Notes under the pieces: model-generated
What the model was told of the DNA's origin: nothing
The model's input: the letters and a program-made list of their open reading frames with translations, nothing else
Database searches by the model: none
Made by a program: the position numbers and the translations under genes
Part shown: positions 44,936-56,200 of the stretch, one piece after another
Layout of the letters: every line of letters begins with the position of its first letter
Numbering within the stretch: the first letter of the stretch is position 1
Source of the DNA: Aquatica leii
Taxonomy: Eukaryota; Arthropoda; Insecta; Coleoptera; Lampyridae
Assembly (NCBI GenBank): GCA_035610365.1
Contig: CM069436.1
Coordinates: forward strand, 60,279,505-60,343,504
Length of the DNA stretch: 64,000 nucleotides
Reading direction: 5' to 3'

Positions 44936-45627
44936 GCCGGTACAAAACGAAAAGCTTTTTGAACACTGGATTTAAACAAATTTTCCCAAACGGTTATTTT
45001 CAGAACCACCATAAATATTTATCCGGGGCTTAATTCAAACACGATGATGATTGCGTAATATTATCTTAATATATGTTGTTTACTAGTGTCAAAAATTAAA
45101 TTTATTTATTGTTATAAATTAAAATGTACCTACCAAAAACGTTTTAATAGCGTTTAAGCACATAAATAGCGATAAAAATAGCAGGAATCATTCATTGTAA
45201 CTAAATTTTAAATAATATTTTAATAAATCCATTATGAGTTTAATAAAAACAATTAACACGTTTAATTATGTCTCTTTACTGATAAAAATTAATCGTCGTT
45301 TATTTAAAATAATAATACAACTAAAAAAACATGAACCGCATTGGGATTTGAACTTTCGTATGTAGCGGCGATATTAGCGCAGCCGTACAATTGATGTTAT
45401 TAGACCAAAGTGACTATAACTCATACATTCTTTACATCTGTATTTTAATTTTTTTAAACTGGATATTCATTATTAAATTTTGAAAATTATTGCGCAAAAC
45501 GTTCTCTGGTACACATTGTCATATGTTCTGATACTGGAAATATCATAAAAACACTTTGGAGACATAAACCGAAATTTTCAAATTTCCCATGTTAATCTAT
45601 ATGCTTCAGAATTTCCGGGACACGCGG
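44936..45627. repeat. Right long TIR
   Basis: Inverted partner of 43019-43731 with the terminal CCGCGTGTCCCGG sequence at its outer end. Confidence 0.85.
45323..45415 (-). ncRNA. tRNA-like Pol III unit in right TIR
   Basis: Minus-strand counterpart of 43262-43349: CTTTGGTCTAATAACATCAA, AGTTCAAATCCCAATGCGG and then a T7 run (45331-45325). The B box keeps the GTTCAAATCC core with one change; the A box has drifted. Confidence 0.55.
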
Positions 45628-45629
45628 TA

Positions 45630-47012
45630 TGTTATTACTAGCTAGGTTATAACGCCACATTATAAACCTAATCTAAGCAAGCTCTGTAAAAAATTTATTG
45701 TTTTCTTACAAATATTTCAGTTATTGTATAAATTATTGTTTTATCAAAATTATTTAACACTTAGTTTTAAGTTATAATTGATATTTTTAAAAATGAAGAT
45801 TTTGTTTGTCCAGTTGATAAATATACGTGCTTGCAAAATTTTCGCAATTACATTAGTCTGTTTTATAGTTCTAACGCAATTCTTGAGTTATTGTTTGTTT
45901 GTACTCAAGAGGCTGGCAAAAAAAGTTACGTAAAACTGTAAAACAATGATAAAATTGAATAATAATTAAACCATAAAAATATTTATGACAAAAAACAACA
46001 AAGTTTATCAGTTATTGTTCAGTAGATAGCTATCATGGTACATCAGTAACTTTACTTTCAAACTTTCAAGAAGTGTAAGCTTACAATCATCGACTTGCCA
46101 AGCTCTGGTCTTGATTATGGTTAAAAATTAAGGATACTTAATAGGATACAGTCAACGTACCCAGTAATTATTTAATTACGCACCACGGCTAGCTAAGATT
46201 TTCACTGTAAAGTTAGAATCCTTTGTTTAAAGACAATAAGGGTACGTATCGACCAACTCTCAAAGAGATTAAAAAACAAGCAAACAACAATCGACCAAAG
46301 AAAGTATTAAAATGTGCACATATTCCTTTTAATCAATAACAAAGTACCACTTTAAGGTAATAAAAAATTAATGAATGCTAGATAAGCTAAATCGGTTAAA
46401 CAATCACATAGTAGTTATCGAAATGTGAGACGTACACGTTTAATTATAGAAAAGCTTTAAATGCGAACGCTCGATTTTATTCTATTAGATGATTCTGATT
46501 ACCCTTTAAGAACGTGGTTATTGACACTTTTTAGTGAAGTAATTGATGGTAGTTTTGCTATAACTTAGTTCACAAGAACCAAAATAGATTTAAATTGATA
46601 TTTATTGGCAACATTTGAAATATAACTGTTTAAAAAAAGGATATTATCAACATTCTCATCATCCGTCAGAAATGCGTCAAAATTGTCTAAACAACTGTTG
46701 CGCATGTCAATTATAACCGCTTTACCATGTTGCTATGTTTATTTTAAACAATATTAAACGTATACGTTTTTAAACACTTATATTTTGTAAGGGTTGTTCA
46801 AAAGTAACTTTTAGGATTTTTAATGTGCCTTTCTTAAATTACTGCAAGCTTTAATTGAATGCGGCTAAAGCATCAAACCCATACGGTCAAACGCTAAAAG
46901 AATACGTAATTTTTATAAAAGAAATTTGGTACTATGAAAATTGTGTATGAAAACCTCTCATTAAAAATGAGGGTAAAATTGAGTTACAGTTTAATTAAAT
47001 TCTAATTACAAA
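45630..47012. other. Gene-free interval
   Basis: AT-rich, with no open frame of substance and no recognised element ends. Confidence 0.4.
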
Positions 47013-47219
47013 TTTACAAATAAATCATAATGAAAGTTAATTACGGTGGCGGCAATATACGGGGTGTTGCGAATTAGTTCTATTTCTAATTACAAATTTA
47101 CAGCGGGCATTGACCACTGGTATTTATTAACATAATCTAACGATAATCTTTACAAATAGATCATGATAAAAATTAATTACGGTGACGGCAATATACGGGG
47201 TGTTGCGAATTAGTTCTAC
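47013..47219. repeat. Imperfect tandem duplication, about 133-bp period
   Basis: GGCAATATACGGGGTGTTGC-GAATTAGTTCTA occurs at 47050 and 47184, each copy preceded by TTTACAAATA.ATCAT.ATGAAA.TTAATTACGGTG-type sequence. Non-coding; origin unknown. Confidence 0.8.
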
Positions 47220-50200
47220 TGACAAACTAAATTCTCCACTGTTTTAATTAAGGTAAGGTAAGGGGTCTAAAAGTAAATTATTGAATTGAAGTATTATTTT
47301 AGAAAACACGTTCAGAAACCAAGTCAGTTCATAGCTATGTTAATTGTATTAAATAATTTTTAATTTTTCTAGTTTGAGTGATTATATTGTTATTATCAGT
47401 TCACACTAATTAATTTAAATCCACAGCACATTTTCATTGGTTTGGAATTGACACTTATAAAGCAAAAATCAGACGGTAGTAAAGTTACCACATATTCTAA
47501 TTTTGTTTTAGGATTGACAAACGACACTTGCTGGAGCCGTCGCTAGATGGAAGTATTTTTACTGTTGTCAAAAGTAATATACAGGAGCCACTAAATGTAG
47601 CTTATTCAAAAACACCGTTACAGTTTCTTTTCTTATTACGTTGTACACCGTGCTATAATGATAACACTTAGTACCATTTAATGAGTTATGGCTTGAAATA
47701 AATTTGAAGAAAATTGATCAGGCACTGTGTACTAGTAGTCGGTAGTAGCTCACCTAGGTGTAGTCTGGGTATCAATTTTTAATTAACTGCAAATTGGTTA
47801 TATACAAGGTTATTGCGTTAATAATTGTATTTACAATAAAAATAATTATATGACGTTGTTTTATTCGGAGTTGTCCAGTGCAAATCTACTACCGTTAAAA
47901 CAACGGTATTAGTTTTATAAATAATATCATTGGTGTTAATTGGATTTAACAAGAGGTAATTAAAATAGTACGGCGTTTAATTTGATTTAATTCAGGTAAC
48001 TATTAAGATATGTGAAATAAAATGTTAACTTAGAATTTCGTTTAAGTAGATTGATAACCAATAATTACAAACGTAACAGCGGATTTAAAGCATAAATATA
48101 GTGAATTATTTGAAGTACATGGTGTTACCAAAAGTTGTAATAGCTAGGGTTCGAAAACAGATTTTAAATGTTAAGAATGGAGATGCAGTACCAATTACTT
48201 TAACGGAAGCTTGATCTGGTTAATTTTTTTACAAGAGGATATATTACGCTTTTGGTACAATGAGTTCTTCAAAGAAAAGCAATCATAGATGGATTCAAGT
48301 CTCCCGGGCAGTCACTGATTAATTTTGTAAAAGGTAAGTTAACGACTGACAGCACATAAGGCGTCGCAGACCTCGTGACACTTTATTTATGGTTTGATGC
48401 CTTATTCACATGTATTCGTAGAATCGGCACCATGATTTTTGATAGCGGTTGTCAATCGAGACCAAGAATAAAAATAATTACTAGAATGAGCAATTATAAT
48501 AACAAAATGAGTCAAACACTACAAAAGTTAGACTGAACACAAAGTTGTAATTGTAATTCAATTTCACTATTCACTGATTTGCGTACAACACTGATTGTGT
48601 TCCAATTATTCGACACTTGCGAGAAAGGATTGCGACAGTGGCCATTTGTACTTTCGCTTACATGTTCTAAGTTGTTGTGAATGGTGGATTTTGATAAAGC
48701 ATTTGTCCGCTTAATTGTAAGTAATTTTTGTTTCTACAGTACACGCCTCTTATTGAAATCTCGGATAATGTTATCAGTCGGGTAATGTTATCACTTTATT
48801 AAAGAACGTGTCGGAATTATACTACTACATAGAAAAAACACAGTTTATAGTAATCATAATTTTGGTTTACGTTATGAATTTTCTTTTCATATTTTCTTCT
48901 ATACATAAGCAATAATCTATTTTGCATAAATTTTTTAGCTAAATTTCTACATTACGCTTGTTTAGAGTGAAACATTTTATCATTGTATTCTAAAAATAGT
49001 CGTTTTGCATATTTAGTTTTATTTTTGCAGTGTTATGAATTTATTTATTCAAAGATTTTATAACCATGTGGATTCTTAGAATAACAACTTCGTTTAATTA
49101 CGTCTTATGTGATAACGTTATATAGTATTTATTTTTAGTGTCAGCAAATTACTAAGAAGAAATGTGTAGTTCTTCGAAAAGTAAATTAAAGATCATTATA
49201 TTTTTTCTTTTTATTAACGGTTTCAACAAACTATTTAATGCTACAAGTCCGTAATTTTCGATTTATTTGACTCAAAGTTTTGAATTTTTTTAACGTTTTA
49301 TAAAAAAAATTTTGTTTCTAAATTAACAACCTGTTAATTAGATACACGCTGTATGCTTTCTAACCAATAAACATTTATGTTTTTTTTAATTTTTGGATAT
49401 TGTTATCATTCGGTTATTGTTATCAAAAACTCCAAGTCTTAACGTGATTATGTATGATGTTATGAAAAGATTTAAAAGAAGAAAGAAATTTGTAGGTATT
49501 GACATCAAGATCCATTAGAAAATTCGTTTTCAATGATCCGTGCCAGAAGAGGATATAACTCCCAACCATCTATTTGTAGATTTAGGATGCGTTACAGCAC
49601 AACATGCACATTCGTTTACAAGTACCAATTTAACAAACAAACTGTGAAATAAATAGTTAGATAAAACAATAAATACTAAACCTAACGTCAAAAAAATAAT
49701 AGAAGAGAAGAAACAGGAAGACAACGCAATAACTGAAGACATGGAAGTATCGTTTCAACGTGTCAAGAATGTTAAAATTTTTTTAGTATTTTCTTTCGTA
49801 GTTTATTTATTTGTGTAACTATTTATATAAAAAAACTAAATACAAAAATTGTAAAAAAATATGTTGATAAAACAAATGATATAAAAGTGCATGAAAAAGG
49901 AAATAAAGTTTTTATACAGACCAATTTCGGAGTTTTCAAAGATTGTGTACAGTCTATTAATATTGTTTAATGAAAAGTTTTATAAGTTACATATGGAGTA
50001 TGGTTTAGTAGCAAAAATTAAACAACGATTAAAAAATAATTTAAGATAGACAGAAAAGTTGTGGTTAACTGAATGCAGTTCACATAAAACAATAATTATT
50101 GACCAATTGATTATTATGAAACCTTATAGAACGTTAAAAGCGTCAGTTGATAATACCAACACTGACACTGGTAAAAATCTTACGACACTTAAAAAGCCTC

Positions 50201-51404
50201 ATCGTAAGATCAAAATATTATCAATGTAAATTATGTTATTTTTTTTATATGTATGTATTGTAAATGTATAAATATTTGTAAATGAGTAATTAACTACTCA
50301 TATATATATTTAGATACATAATTTACTGTTGGTGATGTTAATTATTTTATTTGATTTGATGTAAATTAAATGTAAAAGGATTACATAAATAAATTATATT
50401 TAACGATATATTTTTCACTTTTAGAAAAAATAATAAACAAATACCATAATCGACATCGCAGATTAAGTTGATAATGAATAATTAACTATTGTCAAAATAC
50501 TAGTTATACATACATGTCATTTCCAATTCAAGAAATTAGCAATAATTTAATAATAAAATTTGTTACTTTTTTATAAAAAAAATGTTAAGATTATTTAGCA
50601 AACGTTTACTAAAAAAATACTAAAATCTAAAAAACTTGCATACTTTAAAAAGTATTAAATTATTGTTTTTCATTTAATAAAAAGCAAATTTTTTAGGTAA
50701 AATTATATATTTTGATTTTGTAATTGTTTATAAGAAGTAATCTGCAGTTATAAAATTTAAATTTTCAACAAACATTGCAAAAACTTTCTTAAATTATAAC
50801 GATTACATTATTTAAAACTTATTACAGTAAAACCGGTCGTTTGTGATACTCTTGAAAATCCCTAATGATTTCAATAAACATTATTAATGCAAATAAAACA
50901 CTTTATTTTATATTAATACTTGCTGTCATTACAAATACCTACTCTTTTGTACACAAAATTTTAATTAACGGTTGTTACAAAATCCCATTATTAATTCATT
51001 TTCTAAAATATCAATGTAGTTTTTCCGTATTTAATTTTTATATAGATCGCAAGTGCCCAATACTCTCTCTTTATGTATCGTATAATAATAACGCGTTGTT
51101 ATATTAACAGATAAAATTGGAGCATAAATACAAGAAAATAATGTCAAAATAAAAGCTTTATTAAAACATTAAAAAACTCAAAATTTTTAGCAAAATAAAT
51201 CGTAAATTACAGACATGTAATCTCCTGAAGCTATTGACACCACGAATAAGAATAAACTGTTTAAAGAAGTGCAAATTTCTTCTCAGCGGTTTGCTGACAC
51301 CAAAAATTAAAAGAAATACAAAATAATGTTATCGGATAACACGTAGTTAAATTACTGTAGTTAAATGAAATTGCAATTCTCATATTATTTGCAAGTACAC
51401 TAAA
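47220..51404. other. Gene-free interval
   Basis: No gene, tRNA or element end could be supported over about 4.2 kb. Open frames here are short and of biased composition. Confidence 0.4.
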
Positions 51405-53130
51405 TAATACCTCCTCCATTGGATAAAACACAAACGGCTACACGTCGCCGAAAATTGTTTGTTACTCGCGTAAATAATTGCACATTATATCTAATTGCAG
51501 TTACAGCTGCAAAAAATCGATTTTGCAGCACTTATTTTTTACGAGGGTTTTGTATACTTCAGATTTCACATAGCTCCAGAAAAAATCTAAAATGTTAATA
51601 TCTGGCCTACAGCCTAGTGCCGTTTCTTCCAATCCAACGACCCGTAAACATTATTTTGATAACATCGCAAACGGGGCAACTTACATGCGGAGGAGTTGCA
51701 TCGTACATAAGTCATCAAATTCTTGCGCAAAAGTTTCTTGTAAAAGTACAAGTCGCCTGTAAGCCTTTTGCCACGTAAAATCTGGGAACTGATGGCAAAC
51801 TTATATTTTTTTCCCCGAAACTACACAAAACCAATGAAAAGAAAAATTCGCCACGAAGAAATAACCCGTTTCTCCCAAAATAAAACTTGCAATAAAAAAA
51901 TAATTTGCTAAATTGGCATACTCGGTGAATAGGACGTTTAACAAATGGGAAGTTCGACAAAAATAAATTTTGATCAAAAAAATTATTACACGCACGTTTA
52001 AAATTTGTGGTTATGTATAATAAGTTAGTCACGTTTTTATGTTGTCGGTTTTCTTTTTATTTTATATGCTTAGTTTTGTTCTTATTTTTCGGTAGTTAGT
52101 GTTAAGTTTTATTTTCTTTCCGCGTGTCTTTTCCTTTTTTTTTAACCAGAATGGTACTTTATTTTATTTACATCTGTTACCGTGCACTACGTGACTAAAC
52201 TAGTTATATACCTCGTACCGGTCGCTGACATGGTCACTTGTGGTTGGAGAGGGCATCCACTAATAAGTTCTGCTATCCTAACGTGTAAGTAATTGCTTCC
52301 AATTGTTTCAATAAAATATACTACAACATGGATTTTGACAAGACACCCAAGACGATCGAACCATACGACAGTTTGCCGCAAGCCCCAATCGCACATGAAA
52401 CTTTCCCGAAGTAGCCGGGTACGACTAAACCTAACATAAGTTGCTATAAACAAACATTGGGTTAACTTTCGAAGCTACCGAGGAGGTGTACATACCCAGG
52501 TGGTGATAAGAGTTGCACCGTTTGGAAGCTTAAAAATCCTCCAAAATTAGGTATGTCAACTAAACAAATTTCTAATTCAATCCAAATAATTGCTACTAAT
52601 TGACTGTTGCTTTATAGCATAATCGGATGGCTCGAGATTAATTTAATTTTTAAAACTACATAAGCTGACTTCCATACACTTTGGTGAAAGCAGGAAAAGT
52701 GAAGAATCTAATCACAACGACCTATTAGGTTAAATAACGTAATTTCCTGTCTGATAAAACTATTTGAAATTTTAAAACTTGTGCAGGTCCGGATTTTAAC
52801 GTTACACTTTTTAATAAAATAAGCGGTCAAATTAAACTGTTTCTGAAAACACTCGCTCGAACATTAATTGAAAACAGCCACTGAAAGTTGCTTTATTAAA
52901 TTTCATGAGGGTTATTTTTATTCGTCAATCGTTTTTTATAATTCAGCACTCCATTTCGTGTAAAACAACACTCATCTGAAAATAATGTTTTGTCACTAAA
53001 GTCAGGATCAAAAGTTTTGTGTTGCTGCAACCACACACAAACGTCGGTTAACTGTTGGACTCGTTGAACATGGTAAGGGTACAAAGAATAATTCTTTAAA
53101 ACGTACCATGGAACACGTTAGCAGTTCTAA
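51405..53130 (-). pseudogene. mariner-superfamily transposase in two pieces
   Basis: The upstream piece (52820-53130) reads VPWYVLKNYSLYPYHVQRVQ, FSDKTLFSDECCFTRNGVLN and NPHEI, with FQWLFSINVRASVFRNSLI after two stops: the region around the first catalytic Asp. The downstream piece (51405-51795) gives RLTGDLYFY, YDATPPHVS-type residues, GRWIGRNGTRL-type residues and IFSGAM/LKSEVYKT, the remaining catalytic part. Between them about 1 kb does not fit and may be an insertion. It is related in type to the transposase at 43835-44700 but diverged. Confidence 0.7.
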
Positions 53131-54340
53131 AAAAGATGAATTTTGCATTTAATTATCTGAAATTTTGTTTTGGTTATTACCAAAGATAAACGTGATCGTG
53201 TACTACACAAAGTAGATTTTGTTAAGCTAGGTCATTAATAATGCTAAGAAATAAACATTACTATTTGTTTTAACTACTTTATTACTCTGTAGGTACTTAC
53301 TTCTCATAATAATGTGCAATAAATGAATTTTCCTCATTTTATAACATGTCAATCATGGCATCAGTGTTCAATGCGCTACCTTTAATCTGCCGTTTAAACT
53401 TAACTACTACAGGTGAAGTATTCTTCACATTAATAAGTTGCGCTTCAGTACAAGCAAAAAAAGTAAACAAAAACTCAATCATACATGCATACAAGAATTG
53501 CATTCTTATTACATGAGTTGACTATTTTTAAGAATATTTCAATCAACGGTAATACGCCTATTCTATGTATTAGCAGTTCGGCACCAAAACCATACCACAA
53601 AAATAAAATCGATAAAAAGCTTGCGAGGAAATCTAACTAACACCATAAACATAAAGCAATGGCTAAAACCAAACAAGAATGGATACATTACTCTGCTATT
53701 AGAGTTACTAAGAATAGATAATTCATTAAAAGAAAGCAAAAACATATGGGTAAAAATAGAGTATAAACCCCGAAGTAAGTAAACAACTTTTAAATTGAAG
53801 ACATTAAAGCAAGTGGTAAACAACAAAAATGATATATCAAAACTAAAGACCAACCGGAAGCGTTAGCATAATGTGACATCTTTACTAAGAAAAAAATTAT
53901 ATCAAAAACTAAAAAACAAAAATGCTATCACTAAAAAGAAGTCATGTGACAGAAAAACACACAAGATCAAGTAACTTTGTTGAAGATTGAAGGAAAAAAA
54001 TTAATGTGTTTAAGTGAACATAAACAAACTCTTTTTTGTAACAGTATTATCTAAATTGATTGATTGAATTAGAAGAAAATCACAGTAGTTTTTATTGCAC
54101 AATAAAACATTTTATTGACAATGATGAAAATAGGTTTTTAACATCTTTCAATTATAAGAATGACAATAAAAATGTTTTCTTTTGTTTTACAAACTTGAAC
54201 TATTGCATGCTTTATGTGTAGTAGCGTGGTTCTTATTTGAATCAAAAAAAAATTTTTTTTTATTTGACGGGGCATCACATCATTTTGTTAGATACCTTAA
54301 GGAACTAATCAAGTAGCTTTTCCCAATTTTTTAATAATGA
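53131..54340. other. Gene-free interval
   Basis: No coding region supported. The sequence is A-rich with several AATAAA words. Confidence 0.35.
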
Positions 54341-54344
54341 TATT

Positions 54345-56200
54345 TAGGGGTTGCTACCAAAGTTTGAATTTTACAAAAAATACTACATTACTTGGAAAAT
54401 ATTGCTTTTGTTCTTCATCTGTGGTTAACAGTTTATTAAATTCCTCAATTAAGACAACACCACGCTCAGCAATCATGTACTACTCGCATAGAATGAACAA
54501 TTTTCTTTGCCGCCTCAAAATCAGCGTCTGCAACCCAAGTTTCAACCTCTTTATTCAAAAACTCTAATGAGATCCCCATGATCTGGAAAAATCGTAATGA
54601 ATTGCTCGTCATAAAGTCTTCAATTTTCTTTTCGCGGATGTGTTTCACATCAATGCTTTTTCTTTTTGGGCAATCTTTTGTGGCTTTGATTTTTAGTGCA
54701 TCTACCATTCGTTTCTTATCTTGAACTGAAAGTTTGTCGTCGAAAAATGCGAAAGACACCAGCTCTTCCGACAAGTACCACAAATAGCCCAATCTTTTCT
54801 TCAGGGCAACAGTAGCAATTTCCGGGTTTATTCCATCAAAGTCTTTAAGGTCTTTCAATAATTGTATGTCGTTTCTCGGGGCTGACCATCCGACAGGGGC
54901 TGAAAACCAGTATTTTATATATATTATCACCGTAACAATTAATATTTCTCTCACTACTTTCTCTTTCTTTTTTGTCAGTTGAAACTGATGTTTAAATAAG
55001 AAAATTTTCAAGCAGTACAAAGCTTTTGCCATCCATCTAGCCCGGTGTAGCCCAGCTGCTCTCCTAAATAGAATACTTTTTTTCGGGTACTCCTCCCAAG
55101 TAAATGATGTGAGATGTAACAATTCTTTATAGTCTTCTCGAGGTTGATGCACTTGGAGTTGTTTTTGCGCAAATGAAATCCTGTTAGCGACAACATTTTC
55201 CTCGATGTTTGAAGTAGTGTCATTAACTATTGTGTTATAATCTTTTTGGTCAATGTTGTTCTTAAACCTTTTGAACAATGGAATATCAGGACCACTAGAC
55301 GGTCCGAGCGATTGATCCACTGCAGCTGATAACATATTTTCTAAAATGTGATGGCGATAAGAAAGCCAAAGTATATCTTTCTCCATTTTTCTCTCCAATT
55401 GAACGCATGCTCCATTTTTCAAACCGGTGTTTACAGCTGTAGCGTCAAAACATAAATATTTTACTTTATCGCTCAAGTCCCATGAATTTATTGCTTCGTA
55501 GACAGCTGACGCACAGGCTGTACTTGTTCCACGTTCCAATTTTGGAACGGACAGAAGTTGATCAATCCCATGCCTAGATACCAAAATGGGCAGACGATCT
55601 ACAGTTTTATGCCCAGTAATATCTTCAATTAACTTTCCATCCCAATGAATTGTTAATGGCAAATCATGTTTGAAATCGGTTTTCAGAGACTCTGCTACTG
55701 CTTTTCGATTTTTCAAACAGTACCAACGAATTAAAAATCTATTGACATTAAACTATGATGGGTCACATCCTGCACTTTTCAAAGTAGAGACGACGACCGT
55801 AGTCGCTTTTCTATCACTCAATTTACAGACATCAAGGCTGGAAGCTAATTGGCTATAAAAAATATCTTTTTGAGCTCGCTTTTGGGTGGTTTCCTTTGCG
55901 GAGATTCTAATGCAACTTCGAAATCAGATGCACTTGTTTCATCGCTACTGGAGAACAATGACGAAGAAAGGAGAACCTTTTCGGTCAAAGATGATATATT
56001 TTTGCTTTCACGTCCTTCTTTTTCTTCCATACTCTTCCATTTCATTAAACTTTTTCTGTCTACTGAACCAATTACACCCTGTCGTCCTTTCTTTTGTTGT
56101 CCTAATAAAAATTGCTTGTCCTCTTCAACAGTCATGATACTTAAAGCATCACAATGAGCAATATCAAATAAATCTTCTAATTTTTGTTGCTAATCTTGTT
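54345..56200 (-). pseudogene. Transposon-like protein of unnamed family, nearly intact
   Basis: The longest nuclear frame of the window (54466-55716, 416 residues) reads LPLTIHWDGKLIEDITGHKT, VDRLPILVSRHGIDQLLSVP, KYLCFDATAVNTGLKNGACV, LSYRHHILENMLSAAVDQSL and GPSSGPDIPLFKRF. Upstream in phase, past one TAG (about 55750) and one frameshift (about 55855), come IAHCDALSIMTVEEDKQFLL and RQGVIGSVDRKS; downstream, past a frameshift near 54478, MIAERGVVLIEEFNKLLTTD. I recognise this as a multi-copy protein type found in insects and cnidarians with transposon-like distribution, but cannot name its superfamily. HWDGK and CFDAT could hold catalytic Asp residues (inference). Only about three lesions over 1.8 kb means it is recent. 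Confidence 0.65.

Larger units (their letters stand above)
43019..45627. mobile_element. mariner-superfamily element with about 700-bp TIRs
   Basis: A 2609-bp element whose ends CCGTGTGTCCCGGAAATTC and CCGCGTGTCCCGGAAATTC (right end read inward) are flanked by TA on both sides (43017-43018, 45628-45629), the Tc1/mariner target. The inverted repeats continue to about 43731 and from about 44936. The interior holds a minus-strand transposase with lesions. Such long TIRs are unusual for Tc1/mariner elements, which mostly have tens to a few hundred bases. Confidence 0.9.

Noticed and set aside
49530..49742. 70-codon hydrophobic minus-strand frame
   Set aside because: Composition-driven, with no family match or gene context.
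51715..52032. 105-codon minus-strand frame
   Set aside because: Its right half has no similarity; its left part overlaps the transposase remnant in another frame, so it is not a separate gene.
55849..56157. Plus-strand frames opposite the transposon-like pseudogene
   Set aside because: They are antisense shadows of the Ser/Glu-rich N-terminal region of the minus-strand frame.
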